A DNA stretch of 47,317 nucleotides from Dehalococcoidia bacterium. Its GTDB lineage: Bacteria > Chloroflexota > Dehalococcoidia > Lucifugimonadales > Lucifugimonadaceae. Positions 17,108 through 27,542 of the stretch are shown here, in pieces (position 1 is the first letter of the stretch; each line of letters starts with the position of its first letter). Where the stretch lies: NCBI GenBank assembly GCA_022819585.1, contig JAJEGY010000002.1, positions 1-47,317 on the forward strand, in the 5' to 3' direction. Under the pieces are notes generated by a model. It was not told the DNA's origin, searched no databases, and saw nothing but the letters and a program-made list of their open reading frames with translations. The position numbers and the translations under genes are program-made.

Positions 17108-18475
17108 CTAGGTTCGGCGCCATGTCGTTCCTTGTGTGGTGTCGGATATCTCGATACCCATCGACATCAATTGGTCACGAATCCCGTCGGCGGTTTCAAA
17201 GTCCCGTTTCTGACGGGCATTTTGACGTTCGGCAATCAATTCATCGATCTTCCCATCGCCCGCTTCGCCTCCGTGCCGCGGTTCATCCAGAGTCATTCCC
17301 AACACACCAACCAATTCCCGCAACATTGCCTGCCCGTCAGCAATGTTTGAGCCGTCCGATTGAGCAGTGAATATCTCTCTTGCCAGATCGAATATCGTGG
17401 CCAAAGCGCGGGGAGTGTTCAAATCATCGTCCATTGCTACGACGAAACGTTGCTTGATATGTTCGGCATCGTAGCGGTCTCCGCTGTCCTCCCCAGTATT
17501 GACTGCGTTAGCCGCCTGTCGCAATCGTCTCACAGCACGTTCAGCAGCGATCAAGTTTTCAGCGTCGTAAGTCGCCGGGCTTCGGTAGTGACTCTGAAAA
17601 ATCCATAATCTGATCGCATCTGGAGTATGCGATTTGAGCGCGTCTCGGACCGTGACGAAGTTTCCGAGAGACTTCGACATCTTTTCGTCACCGGCCATAC
17701 GGAGCAGCCCGTTGTGTACCCAAAAACGAGCAAAAGGTACAACACCAGTCGCAGATTCGGATTGCGCTACTTCATTCTCGTGATGTGGGAAAACCAGATC
17801 CAAACCGCCGCCATGAATGTCAATCTGGTCGCCAAGATATCGTCGCGCCATCGCGCTGCATTCGATGTGCCAACCAGGTCTTCCAGGGCCCCACGGGCTT
17901 TCCCAAGCCGGTTCTCCCGGTTTCCAAGCTTTCCAGAGCGCAAAATCTTCAGGATTTTCCTTAAGCAAGTCAGGTTCTAATCTCGCTAACTCATCCATAC
18001 GGTCGGCAGTCCGGCCGCTCAACTTGCCGTAGTCTTCATCCCGGCGCACTCGAAAATAGACCGAACCACCGGCTTCGTAGGCAGCTCCGGAATCGACCAA
18101 TTTCCCTATCAATTCGATAATCGGATCGATCTCTTCGGTAACGCGAGGATGCACGTCTGCTGGCTGCACGTTTAAACCGTCCATGGCTTCAAGGAACGAG
18201 TTGATATGTTCCTGTGTCAGATCGAACCAATCTATCCCCATCTCGGCCGCACGATCAATGATCTTGTCATCCACGTCCGTGAAATTCTGTACACGCTTGA
18301 CGTTGATTCCCCGATATTCCATGTACGACTGCAGCAACTCGAAAATTACCGTCGACAACCCGTGGCCAAGATGCGGTTCGTCGTAAGTGGTTGGTCCGCA
18401 AACATACATCCGCACGGGATCCGAAATCTGCTTGAAGTCTTCTTTTTGTCGGGTTAGAGTGTTGTAAAGTTGCAT
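17108..18475 (-). CDS. cysS: Cysteinyl-tRNA synthetase
   Basis: A 455-residue class I aminoacyl-tRNA synthetase charging tRNA(Cys). The zinc ligand Cys in [10 protein letters not shown], the HIGH-type signature PHLGHG and the KMSKSLG loop are all visible. So are the [11 protein letters not shown] block (second zinc Cys) and [13 protein letters not shown], which binds zinc and cysteine. The C-terminal anticodon-binding part ends in [21 protein letters not shown], also standard. The residues after CGPT ([10 protein letters not shown]) differ slightly from the common VYDYAHLGHAR form. It is complete, with an ATG start. Confidence 0.96.
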   Translation of the reverse strand: MQLYNTLTRQKEDFKQISDPVRMYVCGPTTYDEPHLGHGLSTVIFELLQSYMEYRGINVKRVQNFTDVDDKIIDRAAEMGIDWFDLTQEHINSFLEAMDGLNVQPADVHPRVTEEIDPIIELIGKLVDSGAAYEAGGSVYFRVRRDEDYGKLSGRTADRMDELARLEPDLLKENPEDFALWKAWKPGEPAWESPWGPGRPGWHIECSAMARRYLGDQIDIHGGGLDLVFPHHENEVAQSESATGVVPFARFWVHNGLLRMAGDEKMSKSLGNFVTVRDALKSHTPDAIRLWIFQSHYRSPATYDAENLIAAERAVRRLRQAANAVNTGEDSGDRYDAEHIKQRFVVAMDDDLNTPRALATIFDLAREIFTAQSDGSNIADGQAMLRELVGVLGMTLDEPRHGGEAGDGKIDELIAERQNARQKRDFETADGIRDQLMSMGIEISDTTQGTTWRRT

Positions 18476-18553
18476 GTCCCGTGGTGTCCGAAATGCTGAA
18501 GTTTTTCAGCCGAGTTCAGTGGCAGGTATTGAGAATACTACGTCGGGTACGGG

Positions 18554-19708
18554 TTAGCTAACCAACGTGACAATAGCTTGGGCGGCGATGCCCTCTCCTT
18601 GGCCTATTGCTCCAACTTCATCCGTCGATGTGATCTTCACATTCACCTGCTCTGTGGTCACAGATAACGCGTTGGAGATCTGCGATTCAAAAGCTTTTAC
18701 GTGTGCTGCCAATCGAGGTTTTTGAGCAATCACAGTAGCGTCAACGTGGCTTATCTCCCAACCGTGATCAGAGGCTTTGGTGACCGCGAATTTGATAAAC
18801 ACCTCGCTATCAGCGCCAGCGTAAATTGGATCGTTGGAAGGAAAGTTGCTACCCAAATCTCCGAGACCCGCTGCACCGAGTACCGCGCTTGCTATCGCGT
18901 GAAAAAGTACGTCGCCGTCGGAATGTCCTTTGAGGTGCATATCAAATTCGATGTCAGTACCACCAAGCCTCAACGGACCACCATCAACCAACCTATGTCC
19001 GTCGAAGCCGATCCCAAATCGATACGCGGATCCAGGCGCTCGTCCCAATGCAATTGCGTTTGCTATCGGGATGTCAGATTGAGTGGTGATTTTGATGTTC
19101 TCGTTTGACCCTTCGAAGGTTCCCACCAATCCTCCCGCTTTTTCAACCATCGATGCATCGTCAGTGACGTCTTGCGAGATGATTTCGTGTGCGGTTTGAA
19201 GGATCTCGGTTCGGAATACCTGAGGTGTTTGCACCGAATATATCTTCTCACGATCAGGAGTTTCGACGACCAAGCCGTGCTCGACCCGCTTGATCGTATC
19301 TTTCATCGGGACGATTGGGATTGCTGCACCAATACGGTTTGCTACTTTGAGCCCTCTCTCCAACAATGTCGCATCAACGAACGGTCGCGCCGCGTCGTGA
19401 ACTGCCACGAATTCCGTTGGGTCGCAAACACAGTGCAGTTCCTCAATTCCTCTACGAACTGAATCTTGCCGCCTCTCCCCTCCCGCAACCACACGAACGG
19501 GCTTAGAGAATCCAGAACTGGCTATGACATCCTGGAATTCGTTGACTCGCGAAGGTTGGGTTACAACGACAACGTTGCGAACCAGCTTACAGTCTTCGAG
19601 AGCTTCCAGAGAATGGCTGATCACAGGCCGACCATCGATCGGCAGCATGAGTTTGTCGACTCCCCGCATCCGACTTGATTGGCCTGCAGCTACGAGCACA
19701 ACCGACAT
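18554..19708 (-). CDS. ispDF: Bifunctional IspD-IspF (MEP pathway)
   Basis: A fusion of 2-C-methyl-D-erythritol 4-phosphate cytidylyltransferase (N-terminal, about 225 residues) and 2-C-methyl-D-erythritol 2,4-cyclodiphosphate synthase (C-terminal, about 160 residues). The IspD nucleotide-binding LVAAGQSSRM opens the protein; VHDAARPFVD and the DDASMVE segment follow. The IspF half shows GIGFDGHRL (metal-binding Asp-x-His), LKGHSDGDVLFHAI, and the C-terminal ITSTDEVGAIGQGEGIAAQAI. The start chosen is the ATG at 19708, where IspD homology begins; a GTG at 19759 would add 17 residues. It catalyses two non-consecutive steps of isoprenoid precursor synthesis (IspE is absent here) and would feed the polyprenyl synthase at 23168. 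Confidence 0.95.
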   Translation of the reverse strand: MSVVLVAAGQSSRMRGVDKLMLPIDGRPVISHSLEALEDCKLVRNVVVVTQPSRVNEFQDVIASSGFSKPVRVVAGGERRQDSVRRGIEELHCVCDPTEFVAVHDAARPFVDATLLERGLKVANRIGAAIPIVPMKDTIKRVEHGLVVETPDREKIYSVQTPQVFRTEILQTAHEIISQDVTDDASMVEKAGGLVGTFEGSNENIKITTQSDIPIANAIALGRAPGSAYRFGIGFDGHRLVDGGPLRLGGTDIEFDMHLKGHSDGDVLFHAIASAVLGAAGLGDLGSNFPSNDPIYAGADSEVFIKFAVTKASDHGWEISHVDATVIAQKPRLAAHVKAFESQISNALSVTTEQVNVKITSTDEVGAIGQGEGIAAQAIVTLVS

Positions 19709-19819
19709 TTCACCAACGCCACTTGGTGCATCAGTTTCGATTTTGTCGGACGTCTTCACAGATGTGTTTCGAGGAATCTTCTTTGCGTCTGTGCGATACG
19801 AACCGAAGTAATTCAGCGT

Positions 19820-20497
19820 CTAGCCAAAGGGCAGATTCAGTTCGTAAATATCCACTACCCATTCGATTCCCCATCGACACGTGTAGGCCATTATCGTCAA
19901 TCTGATCAGCTTCCCAGCAAACACATAAATCAAGAACTTCCTGTACGGATATTCGAGCGCACCCGCTGCGATTCCCGCAAGGTCAAAGAATGGGGTTGGT
20001 ATCGCCGAGACGAGGAAAAGTGTGGCCCCACCATTCCGTTCCATCAGACCATGGATCCTAGGGTACCAACGCAGTTTCATGGCTGCGTTATGACCCGCAT
20101 ATCCAGCTAGGTATGCGGTGGTTTCTCCCAAGGTTGCGCCAGCAGCTCCGACTAACCCTATCAAGATCGGATGTAGGCCAAGAGATGGTTCGGCGGCGAC
20201 ACATGCCGCTAGAACACCCGGCAATGGGAGGATGATCGTGGCGGCACCGATGAGATTCAGGTAAAAGGTCGCAAGGTATCCTACGTCCGTGATGTGGAGA
20301 AAACCGCCCCACCATAACCAGATGCCCAGAGCCGTGGAACCCAATACCAGGGTCCAAATCGCAGATTGGACACACCTAGGATGTGTAGCTAAAGACCGAA
20401 GTGTGGAATTTCCTAAATTATCGGCAGAAGAGCGGTATCGGTTTCCGCTTCGTACGACTTTGTCGTCAGGGTTGAGTTCGTCTTCTGTCGATATCAC
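19820..20497 (-). CDS. VTT/DedA-family (SNARE-associated-like) membrane protein
   Basis: A 225-residue integral membrane protein with a GTG start. A soluble N-terminal tail of about 40 residues is followed by a first membrane segment (SAIWTLVLGSTALGIWLWW). The central VTT domain has the conserved features G-x-x-G-x-x-x-G-E-x-x-A-Y (GAAGATLGETTAYLAGY) and a late AIPTPFFDLAGIAAGAL segment, equivalent to the DedA 'PGxxFDxxxxxAG' re-entrant loop. VTT/DedA proteins are linked to lipid flipping and membrane homeostasis; the substrate is unknown here. It sits alone between ispDF and the Clp gene. Confidence 0.8.
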   Translation of the reverse strand: MISTEDELNPDDKVVRSGNRYRSSADNLGNSTLRSLATHPRCVQSAIWTLVLGSTALGIWLWWGGFLHITDVGYLATFYLNLIGAATIILPLPGVLAACVAAEPSLGLHPILIGLVGAAGATLGETTAYLAGYAGHNAAMKLRWYPRIHGLMERNGGATLFLVSAIPTPFFDLAGIAAGALEYPYRKFLIYVFAGKLIRLTIMAYTCRWGIEWVVDIYELNLPFG

Positions 20498-20575
20498 ACC
20501 AAGGTGACCTGACCCGATGTTAGTTAAGGTTCAGTTCGGTTCAAGTCATACCCCAATTTTAATCCTAGCGCCTGT

Positions 20576-22945
20576 TCAGCTGGCTGCCAAGGAGGGTTCT
20601 GAAATTGACGATTCGTCAGATTTCAGCACCGCGTCGAACATAATCTCATCATCTGATACATCCACTACCACATGAGAACCGGCGGTGAACTTCTCCTTAA
20701 GAAGCGATAGCGCCAACGGCGATTCGATGTATCGCTGTATCGCCCTTGCCATAGGTCGAGCGCCCATCCACGTGTCATATCCCCGCTCGGCTATCCAGTT
20801 CCTCGCTTCTTCGGTGAGTTCGATCGTGACGTGACGATCCTCTAAACGTCGCTCGACTTGATCGATGAACTTCAGCACGATTCGATCTATTTCGCTTCGC
20901 CCCAAGGCATCGAACACGATTATGTCGTCGATGCGATTTAGAAATTCAGGTGTGAAGCGCGATCGCAAAGCCTGTTCGTGGCGTTCGGTCAGTCCTGGAG
21001 CATCGAATGTGTTTCGATGACCATCATCAGATCCAGTTGCGAAACCAATGCCCCTGGTATTCCGGTCTGCGGTTCCCAGATTGCTAGTCATGATGATGAT
21101 GGTGTTGGTGAAATCGACGGTTCGTCCGTGACTATCTGTCAATCTGCCGTCATCGAATATCTGAAGCATACTGTCGTAGATGCTCGGATGCGCCTTCTCG
21201 ATTTCATCCAGCAAAATCACCGAGTAAGGACGGCGTCGCACAGCCTCAGTTAGCTGACCGGCATCGTCGTAACCGATGTACCCGGGTGGTGCTCCAATCA
21301 TGCGGGATATCGAGTGTCGCTCCTCGTATTCCGACATGTCAAGGCGAATCATGTGGCTCGGGTCGTCGAACATAAACTCGGCTAGCGCCTTGGCGAGTTC
21401 GGTCTTGCCGACGCCAGTTGGCCCCATGAAAAGGAACACACCCGTCGGTCGGGTCACGTCCTTCAAGCCCATCCTACCCCGACGAACGGCATCTGCCAGC
21501 GTTTGGACGGCTCTGTCTTGGCCGATTACTCGATCATGGAGCCGATCTTCCAGCTTCAATAGCTTTTTGACTTCCTCCTCAACCAGTTGATCAAGGGGGA
21601 CGCCTATACGTTCCGAAATGAGGGAAGCTATGTCTTCCTCATTGATGACAAGAGGTTGTGCATCGCTCACACTATTTTCATGGTTTACGGTGACAACTTG
21701 GGCGCGCTCGATTCTTGCTTTTGCTGCGGATTCGTCTATCAGGTCCACAGCCTTATCGGGGAGTTGCCTATCCGTGATGTATCGATCGCTCAATCGTACT
21801 GCGGCGATCAACGCCGCGTCGGTCAGTTCGACGTTATGGTGAGTCTCGTAATTCTTCCTAAGGGATTTAAGCATGTCAACAGCAGAATCTTCGTCGGGTT
21901 CCTCTACCCAGATCGGAGTAAACCGTCTCTCAAGAGCGGAATCTTTTTCGATGAATCGCCGGTATTCCTCCGGTGTTGTAGCGCCAACTACCTGAAGTTC
22001 GCCTCGTGCAAGTGCTGGTTTCATCATGTTTGCTGCGTCAAGAGAACCTTCGCTTCCTGTTCCTGCGCCAACAACCGAGTGGAGTTCGTCCACAAAAAGA
22101 ATGATCTTCCCCGCAGATGCTTGCACCTCATCTATCACCGATTTCAAACGTTCTTCAAACTCGCCACGGAATTTCGCCCCAGCCAAAAGCACTCCAATAC
22201 TGAGAGCCAAGACACGTTTTCCCGCCAGCATCGACGGCACATCGTCGCCTACCAGCATCTGAGCCAGACCCTCAACGATCGCAGTCTTTCCCACACCTGC
22301 GTCGCCTATCAAAACAGGGTTGTTTTTCGTCCGGCGCGTGAGAGTTTGCATCACCCGACGGATTTCATAGTCACGGCCGACGATCGGATCGAGTTTCCCT
22401 TCACCTGCGAGTCGCGTGAGGTCTGTAGTGTATTTCTGCAACACGCCGTAGGATTGCTCAGCATCAGGAGATGTGACCCTCGCAGCACCGCGAACTTGGT
22501 GAACAGCCACGTACACGCGATCAGCAGTGACCCCATGTTTCGTTAACACCTTCGCCAAATCGCCGTCTGCCTCTTCAACGATCGCGATAAACAGGTGATC
22601 CATACTCACCAGATCATCGCGAAACGTTTTTCGCTGAATCGTTTGGGCTTTGCTGATGGCGTTCTGCGCTCGGGGCGTAATGTAAATCTGCTGTTGACGC
22701 CCACGCGATTGTCCCATGCCGGTTGGTTTGGCATCCAACAGACGCAACAAGTCAGTCCTTAATTCCTCGGTGTCCACCTCTAGGGTGCCGAGGATCTGGC
22801 TAACCGGGCTATCCGACGCGTCGGTCATGACGAAAAGAATGTGCTCCACATCGAGTTGCGCGTTTCTTCGCTGCATCATCATCCGAACAGCAGCATCTAT
22901 CGCCGCTCTGGTTCCGTGGGTCAAGTTTTCAGGTGAGATCGTCAT
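20576..22945 (-). CDS. clpC: ClpC/ClpA-type AAA+ unfoldase
   Basis: About 789 residues from the ATG at 22945 ([11 protein letters not shown]); the frame extends to 23032 but the Clp N-domain starts here. Two N-terminal Clp repeats precede AAA domain 1 (Walker A GDAGVGKT, Walker [10 protein letters not shown]) and AAA domain 2 ([19 protein letters not shown]), plus a C-terminal D2-small domain. Between D1 and D2 there is no long coiled coil of the ClpB type and no UVR motif, only a short loop, so disaggregase function is unlikely. In D2 the sequence GIGFATG places an IGF tripeptide where ClpA/ClpC/ClpX dock onto ClpP. It is therefore predicted to feed substrates to ClpP. Whether to call it ClpC or ClpA is uncertain. 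Confidence 0.88.
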   Translation of the reverse strand: MTISPENLTHGTRAAIDAAVRMMMQRRNAQLDVEHILFVMTDASDSPVSQILGTLEVDTEELRTDLLRLLDAKPTGMGQSRGRQQQIYITPRAQNAISKAQTIQRKTFRDDLVSMDHLFIAIVEEADGDLAKVLTKHGVTADRVYVAVHQVRGAARVTSPDAEQSYGVLQKYTTDLTRLAGEGKLDPIVGRDYEIRRVMQTLTRRTKNNPVLIGDAGVGKTAIVEGLAQMLVGDDVPSMLAGKRVLALSIGVLLAGAKFRGEFEERLKSVIDEVQASAGKIILFVDELHSVVGAGTGSEGSLDAANMMKPALARGELQVVGATTPEEYRRFIEKDSALERRFTPIWVEEPDEDSAVDMLKSLRKNYETHHNVELTDAALIAAVRLSDRYITDRQLPDKAVDLIDESAAKARIERAQVVTVNHENSVSDAQPLVINEEDIASLISERIGVPLDQLVEEEVKKLLKLEDRLHDRVIGQDRAVQTLADAVRRGRMGLKDVTRPTGVFLFMGPTGVGKTELAKALAEFMFDDPSHMIRLDMSEYEERHSISRMIGAPPGYIGYDDAGQLTEAVRRRPYSVILLDEIEKAHPSIYDSMLQIFDDGRLTDSHGRTVDFTNTIIIMTSNLGTADRNTRGIGFATGSDDGHRNTFDAPGLTERHEQALRSRFTPEFLNRIDDIIVFDALGRSEIDRIVLKFIDQVERRLEDRHVTIELTEEARNWIAERGYDTWMGARPMARAIQRYIESPLALSLLKEKFTAGSHVVVDVSDDEIMFDAVLKSDESSISEPSLAAS

Positions 22946-23167
22946 CGGACTCTTTACCGCATTCCATAGTAGGAGTGCTTCGTCTTGAAATATGTATTGA
23001 CGTGTGCCATAACATTCATTGTAACATTTCAATCATGTTTCTTGATATAGAGTGTATCTAGTTGTGTCTGTGTCTTAATTCCAGCCATGATCAACCGTAC
23101 TGTCTGGCATCAAGTGTTAGTCACATGACATCGATGGTTTCTTGGCTCCGAGTCTTTCTAAAAGACG
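22946..23167. promoter_or_regulatory. AT-rich divergent promoter region, clp / isoprenoid operon
   Basis: The 220 bases between the minus-strand unfoldase and the plus-strand polyprenyl synthase are AT-rich around 22990-23060. They should contain promoters in both directions. I do not see a CIRCE element (TTAGCACTC-N9-GAGTGCTAA) or a convincing -35/-10 pair; the call rests on position and composition. Confidence 0.35.
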
Positions 23168-24271
23168 ATGGAACAGCGAAACCTGAATTTGACATACAGT
23201 ATCATCGAGACACACGTCATGCCCGCCCTAAAGGAACGCATCGAGACACCGGCGTTTTTCGCTCGTTACCAACTTATGATCGGCGATGCATTGCGCGAAG
23301 AATTGGCGGCAAGCGAGTCACGACTCGCAGTGACTCATCGGTATCACATGGGTTGGGCCGACAAAAACGGCCACGATATTTCAGCGACAGAAGGCAAGCG
23401 GCTGCGACCCACTATTGCGATGCTGGGTGCCGACGCAGTCGGTGGCGAAATTCATCTCGTTCTGCCGGCGGCTATCGCTCTCGAATACATCCACAATTTC
23501 TCGCTGATCCACGACGACATCGAGGACAGAGATCGATTCAGACATCATCGCCCGACCATCTGGGTAGTATGGGGTGAATCTACAGCAATCGTTTCGGGCA
23601 ACTCAATGTTGAAAATTGCGGATCATGCCGCCCGAGCTCTTCTTGATCTTGGCGTTGAGTTACCCACTGCGATCCGGGCACAGCGGTTAATTGTCGAAGC
23701 GTATTTGTTGATGATCGAAGGCCAATTTCTGGACATTTCATTCGAAGCCCGTGACGACGTCACGGTCGACGAGTACCTGTTCATGATTGAACGAAAAACA
23801 GGCGCATTGATTGAAGCCAGTCTGCACGTCGGAGGATTGGTTGGAGCGAACGGTAAATCTCACGTCCAAGCTGCAACTGGATTGCGGAGACTAGGTTACG
23901 AATTTGGTCGATTGTTTCAGGTTCGAGACGACATCCTAGGCGTGTGGGGCGACGACGAGACAGGGAAACCGGTGGGGGGAGACATCCTCAACAGGAAAAA
24001 ATCGCTCCCTGCGATACACGCACTCAGCAACGCCACCGGTGCTGCTGCCAAAACGATACTTGCGATTTATCGAAAACCCGAATTGACTGATCGTGACTTG
24101 CAATCCGTCTTGGAAATCATGGACGCGTTAGGCACTTATGACTTCTGCAACTCGATTTCTGAACGGCACTGGTCAACTGCGGAGACTATCATCGACGGGT
24201 TGGAATTCGATCTCAGCATTGAAGGCGACTTCCGTGAGCTTGGTGAGTTTTTGGTCGAACGTAATTCTTGA
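23168..24271 (+). CDS. Polyprenyl (farnesyl/geranylgeranyl) diphosphate synthase
   Basis: A 367-residue trans-prenyltransferase, at the long end of the family. The first Asp-rich motif DDIED is at 116-120 without the two-residue insertion found in ordinary bacterial FPP synthases. The second motif is DDILG at 254-258 (last Asp replaced by Gly, as in several bacterial subfamilies), with GKRLRP at 76-81 and RKTGAL near 209-214. An aromatic Phe111 lies five residues before DDIED, a pattern that limits chain length in type I synthases. It condenses IPP with allylic diphosphates. It is first in an operon with hpnCDE, so its product should be FPP for squalene, though GGPP cannot be excluded. Its stop overlaps the next start (TTGA). 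Confidence 0.88.
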   Translation: MEQRNLNLTYSIIETHVMPALKERIETPAFFARYQLMIGDALREELAASESRLAVTHRYHMGWADKNGHDISATEGKRLRPTIAMLGADAVGGEIHLVLPAAIALEYIHNFSLIHDDIEDRDRFRHHRPTIWVVWGESTAIVSGNSMLKIADHAARALLDLGVELPTAIRAQRLIVEAYLLMIEGQFLDISFEARDDVTVDEYLFMIERKTGALIEASLHVGGLVGANGKSHVQAATGLRRLGYEFGRLFQVRDDILGVWGDDETGKPVGGDILNRKKSLPAIHALSNATGAAAKTILAIYRKPELTDRDLQSVLEIMDALGTYDFCNSISERHWSTAETIIDGLEFDLSIEGDFRELGEFLVERNS

Positions 24272-25227
24272 GCGACATCTCCGGATTCAACGCACCTGAA
24301 GAGATGGACGCTACGACACATTTCGCTACGAGAGCACCCGATGTAGATGCCGCTTATGAATTCTGCAGGAATTTAGTTGCCTCCAGCTACGAGAATTTCA
24401 ACATCGGCAGCAGGTTCATCAGGTCGAGTTTGAGACCCCATTTTTATGCTGTATACGCGTTTTGCCGACTTGTCGACGACCTCGGAGATGAAGCAGTCGA
24501 GAACCGTATCGAGTTACTGGATCGGTGGGAAGATGAGTTGATGCATTGTTACCGAGGTACACCGAATCTCGTATGGTTCCAAGCGTTAAAGCAAACCATC
24601 GAAGAATTCAACATTCCCCCAGAGCCATTCCTGCGACTCATCGAAGCGAACCGAAGGGACCAACGGCAAACTCGATACGATGACTTTGACGCGCTGGTTG
24701 ATTACTGCACCTACTCCGCTACCCCTGTCGGCCATCTAGTTCTTTACCTTTACGGGTACTTCTCCGACCAAATGGCAGCGTTATCGGACCACACATGCAT
24801 CGCATTGCAGCTCGCGAACTTCTGGCAGGATGTCTCGCGCGATTTTCAAAAAGGTCGCATATACATCCCGCAATCAGATCTTATGGACTTCGGCGTCAGT
24901 GGCAAGACCATCGAGAAGGGAGAAGCTACGGAGACATTCCGGGAAATGATGAGGTTCGAAGTCGATCGCACTCGAAACTTGTTCCGTGCTGGCTACTCGC
25001 TTTTAGAGCATCTCGAAAGCGATTTCCGTTTGGAGTTCGCAGCCATCACTGCCGGTGGCCTTGCAGTCTTGGACGCGATCGAGAAACTTGACTACGACAC
25101 GCTGAGCAATCGCCCCACTGTGTCAAACTCGAAAAAGATAAGCATCATGCTGAGGATCATCGCCCGCAAGATGTTTGGGCTTTCACTAGTTTCTGACAAG
25201 TCCTTCGTGAGCGTCGCATATCGTTAA
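24268..25227 (+). CDS. hpnC: HpnC, squalene/phytoene synthase-family enzyme
   Basis: A 319-residue trans-isoprenyl head-to-head condensing enzyme. The two catalytic Asp motifs are FCRLVDDLGD (D70-D74) and FWQDVSRDFQKGRIYIP (D188, D192). In the three-gene HpnCDE route HpnD makes presqualene diphosphate, HpnC converts it to hydroxysqualene, and HpnE removes the hydroxyl to give squalene. The assignment as HpnC rests on order (first of the two synthase paralogues) and the DFQKGRIYIPQ form. The TTG start overlaps the upstream stop; an ATG at 24304 is an alternative. Confidence 0.88.
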   Translation: MSDISGFNAPEEMDATTHFATRAPDVDAAYEFCRNLVASSYENFNIGSRFIRSSLRPHFYAVYAFCRLVDDLGDEAVENRIELLDRWEDELMHCYRGTPNLVWFQALKQTIEEFNIPPEPFLRLIEANRRDQRQTRYDDFDALVDYCTYSATPVGHLVLYLYGYFSDQMAALSDHTCIALQLANFWQDVSRDFQKGRIYIPQSDLMDFGVSGKTIEKGEATETFREMMRFEVDRTRNLFRAGYSLLEHLESDFRLEFAAITAGGLAVLDAIEKLDYDTLSNRPTVSNSKKISIMLRIIARKMFGLSLVSDKSFVSVAYR

Positions 25228-25263
25228 ATTGCGACCGCGCAAGAGAGGTCACATCTGATTATC

Positions 25264-26133
25264 GTGGATGATCGAATCGAAAATGCATACGGCGAATGTG
25301 CCAAGTTAACTCGTACGGCGAGTTCAAACTTCTACTTGGCGTTTCTTGCTCTTCCCCGAGAGTTGCGGCGTGCGATATACGCCTCGTATGCATTTTGTCG
25401 CCTTTGTGACGACATCGTTGACGAACCGAAACAAGGGGTTGACCCCAATGCCGAACTGGATTTAGTTCAAGGAGCACTGGACGGCCCCAACCAAACGATG
25501 TTTCAGGACGATCCGATCTTCATCGCTCTCGAACACGCGATAAACCGATTTGGGCTGGACCGGCAGTATTTCATTGACGTGATCGATGGTTGTCGTATGG
25601 ACGTCCGAATAGATCGTTACGAAACGTTCGATGATCTTGTTGAGTACTGCCGACGAGTGGCAAGCGCGGTGGGGATCATCTGCATCAGCATATTCGGATA
25701 TTCGTGCCCCAAGGCCGTCAAGTACGCGAATGACCTAGGCGTAGCGTTCCAACTCACGAATATCCTGCGCGACATCCGTGAAGACTACGACAACGGTCGG
25801 GTTTACCTGCCGCAAAGTGAACTACGGGAATTCGGCGTCTCCGAGTACGAATTCGCCTACGAATCTCAAAGCACGAATTTCAACAATCTTATGGAGTTCC
25901 AAATCGACCGAGCTCGCAGTTACTACACAAGCGGGGCAAGGGTTTTGCCGACGGTGACACGCGGACGACAGTGTCTTGAACTCATGAACGGTTTCTATTC
26001 GAAGATCCTCGACAAGATCGCATCAAGCGAGGCCGACGTCCTGACACAACGCGTAAGCTTGTCATCGACGGAGAAACTGTCCGTCGTCCTAGGCGTCGCT
26101 TGGCGAAGTGCATTGCATTCAGTCAGTCGGTAA
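25264..26133 (+). CDS. hpnD: HpnD, presqualene diphosphate synthase
   Basis: A 289-residue squalene/phytoene synthase-fold protein, paralogous to the gene just upstream. The Asp motifs are CRLCDDIVDE (D49-D53) and NILRDIREDYDNGRVYLPQ (D170, D174); the latter is the form typical of HpnD. It joins two FPP molecules head to head into presqualene diphosphate at the membrane surface. It starts at a GTG 36 bases after hpnC. Its 3' end is followed closely by, or overlaps, hpnE, depending on the start chosen there. Confidence 0.9.
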   Translation: MDDRIENAYGECAKLTRTASSNFYLAFLALPRELRRAIYASYAFCRLCDDIVDEPKQGVDPNAELDLVQGALDGPNQTMFQDDPIFIALEHAINRFGLDRQYFIDVIDGCRMDVRIDRYETFDDLVEYCRRVASAVGIICISIFGYSCPKAVKYANDLGVAFQLTNILRDIREDYDNGRVYLPQSELREFGVSEYEFAYESQSTNFNNLMEFQIDRARSYYTSGARVLPTVTRGRQCLELMNGFYSKILDKIASSEADVLTQRVSLSSTEKLSVVLGVAWRSALHSVSR

Positions 26134-26147
26134 CCCCCGCGGAATCG

Positions 26148-27494
26148 GTGTTGGTCGAGAGAGAAGTCATCATCCTTGGCGGAGGACTCGCCGGGATCTC
26201 GACAGCAGTCAATCTGCTGAAGCATGGAATTAAAGCAACGCTCGTCGAACAGCGACCGTTTCTCGGTGGTCGAGCCTTTTCATTCCGAGACCGCTTCAGT
26301 GGCGAGGAGATCGACAACGGACAACACGTCATATTGGGCGTATGCAACGAATTCCTGCAACTCCTGAGCGACTTAGGTACCCGAAATGAGATCGAATTGG
26401 GGGGCTCACTAGACGTGCCAGTTGCATTCAAAGGCAAAGTCACGAATCTAAGGGCCAATCGCTTCTTCGGAAACGCATTTGCGTTGGTTCGATACTCTCA
26501 TCTCAGCATTTCCGACAGGATTTCTGTAGCGCGTCTTCTAGTAAAGCTCAAGCTCCATCTCGTTGATACAAATCAGAGCATCGACGCCAGTGCAGTCTCG
26601 TTTGCTGAATGGCTTTCATTTCAAGGTCAATCCCAAGCAGCTATCGAACGATTTTGGTCGCTGTTTATCCTTCCAGTATTCAATTGTCATGTCGATGAGG
26701 TAGCGGCTGAAGACGCGATTGAGTTCACGCGAATCGCGCTGTTGGGTAGTGCCAGAGAAACTGCGATTGGCTACCCGCGGACCGACCTGTCTTCACTCAT
26801 AGGCACACCAGCTTCACAATTCATGCGGGAAAACGGCATCGAAGTGAAGATGGGCGCTCGTGTGTCATCGATCTCGAAATCCAAATCAGGAGTTTTTGAA
26901 GTCGCGTTATCGAGTGGCGAAAAGCTACGTTGCAGGAACGTAGTATCTGCGCTCAATCCCAAATCTATCGCCAGCGTACTACCAACATCGGACAAGAGTC
27001 TCGCAGCAATGAAAACTGCATTGACGAGTTTCGAGTACTCCCCTATCGTGGCCGTTCATCTTTGGTATGAAAAACCTGTGATGGTCGAACGCGTATTGGC
27101 TTTCGTTGATCTTGGCCTCCAATGGGTCTTCAATGACTCGGCGCTCCGAAACACGTCTAATAATTCGACTCAGCACATCGTGATCTCGCTGAGCGGTGCC
27201 GACGAATGGGCTATGCTCACCAAGACTGACGTTTTGCATCGCATCACTTCCTCGATGCGAGTAGCTTTCCCACTGGCAAACACCGTTGACATCGTCAACT
27301 CCACCGTTGTGAAAACGCTTGATGCAACCATCAAGATCAAACCTGGATCGCGTCGACTCCGCTTCCTTCAGAACACCGATGTGTCGGGCTTTTATTTTGC
27401 GGGTGATTGGACCGACACTGGTTTACCTGCGACAATGGAGGGAGCAGTTCTCAGCGGAAAAACCGTTGCGGATTTAGTGGTTCGTCGTCTCTAG
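26148..27494 (+). CDS. hpnE: HpnE, hydroxysqualene dehydroxylase (FAD amine-oxidase fold)
   Basis: About 448 residues from a GTG at 26148 (LVEREVIILGGGLAG). The frame also runs from a TTG at 26100 inside hpnD, but the FAD fold begins at 26160. The Rossmann dinucleotide motif GGGLAGISTA, the LGGRAFSFRD segment (ADP-binding R-x-x-S style) and the C-terminal GFYFAGDWTDTGLPATMEGAVLSG block are visible; this last is the conserved FAD site of phytoene-desaturase-like enzymes. In HpnCDE systems it reduces hydroxysqualene to squalene. A hopene cyclase is not in the window. Confidence 0.9.
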   Translation: MLVEREVIILGGGLAGISTAVNLLKHGIKATLVEQRPFLGGRAFSFRDRFSGEEIDNGQHVILGVCNEFLQLLSDLGTRNEIELGGSLDVPVAFKGKVTNLRANRFFGNAFALVRYSHLSISDRISVARLLVKLKLHLVDTNQSIDASAVSFAEWLSFQGQSQAAIERFWSLFILPVFNCHVDEVAAEDAIEFTRIALLGSARETAIGYPRTDLSSLIGTPASQFMRENGIEVKMGARVSSISKSKSGVFEVALSSGEKLRCRNVVSALNPKSIASVLPTSDKSLAAMKTALTSFEYSPIVAVHLWYEKPVMVERVLAFVDLGLQWVFNDSALRNTSNNSTQHIVISLSGADEWAMLTKTDVLHRITSSMRVAFPLANTVDIVNSTVVKTLDATIKIKPGSRRLRFLQNTDVSGFYFAGDWTDTGLPATMEGAVLSGKTVADLVVRRL

Positions 27495-27542
27495 GATCAT
27501 CGCGCCGATTGAATGACCGAAATTGGCTGAAAAGGTACGGTT

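Noticed and set aside
21587-22546. 319-codon plus-strand open frame inside the Clp gene
   Set aside because: Shadow of the conserved AAA+ gene; no domain of its own.
22960-22980. GAGTGCTT near the Clp start as half a CIRCE heat-shock operator
   Set aside because: The matching TTAGCACTC half at nine-base spacing is absent.
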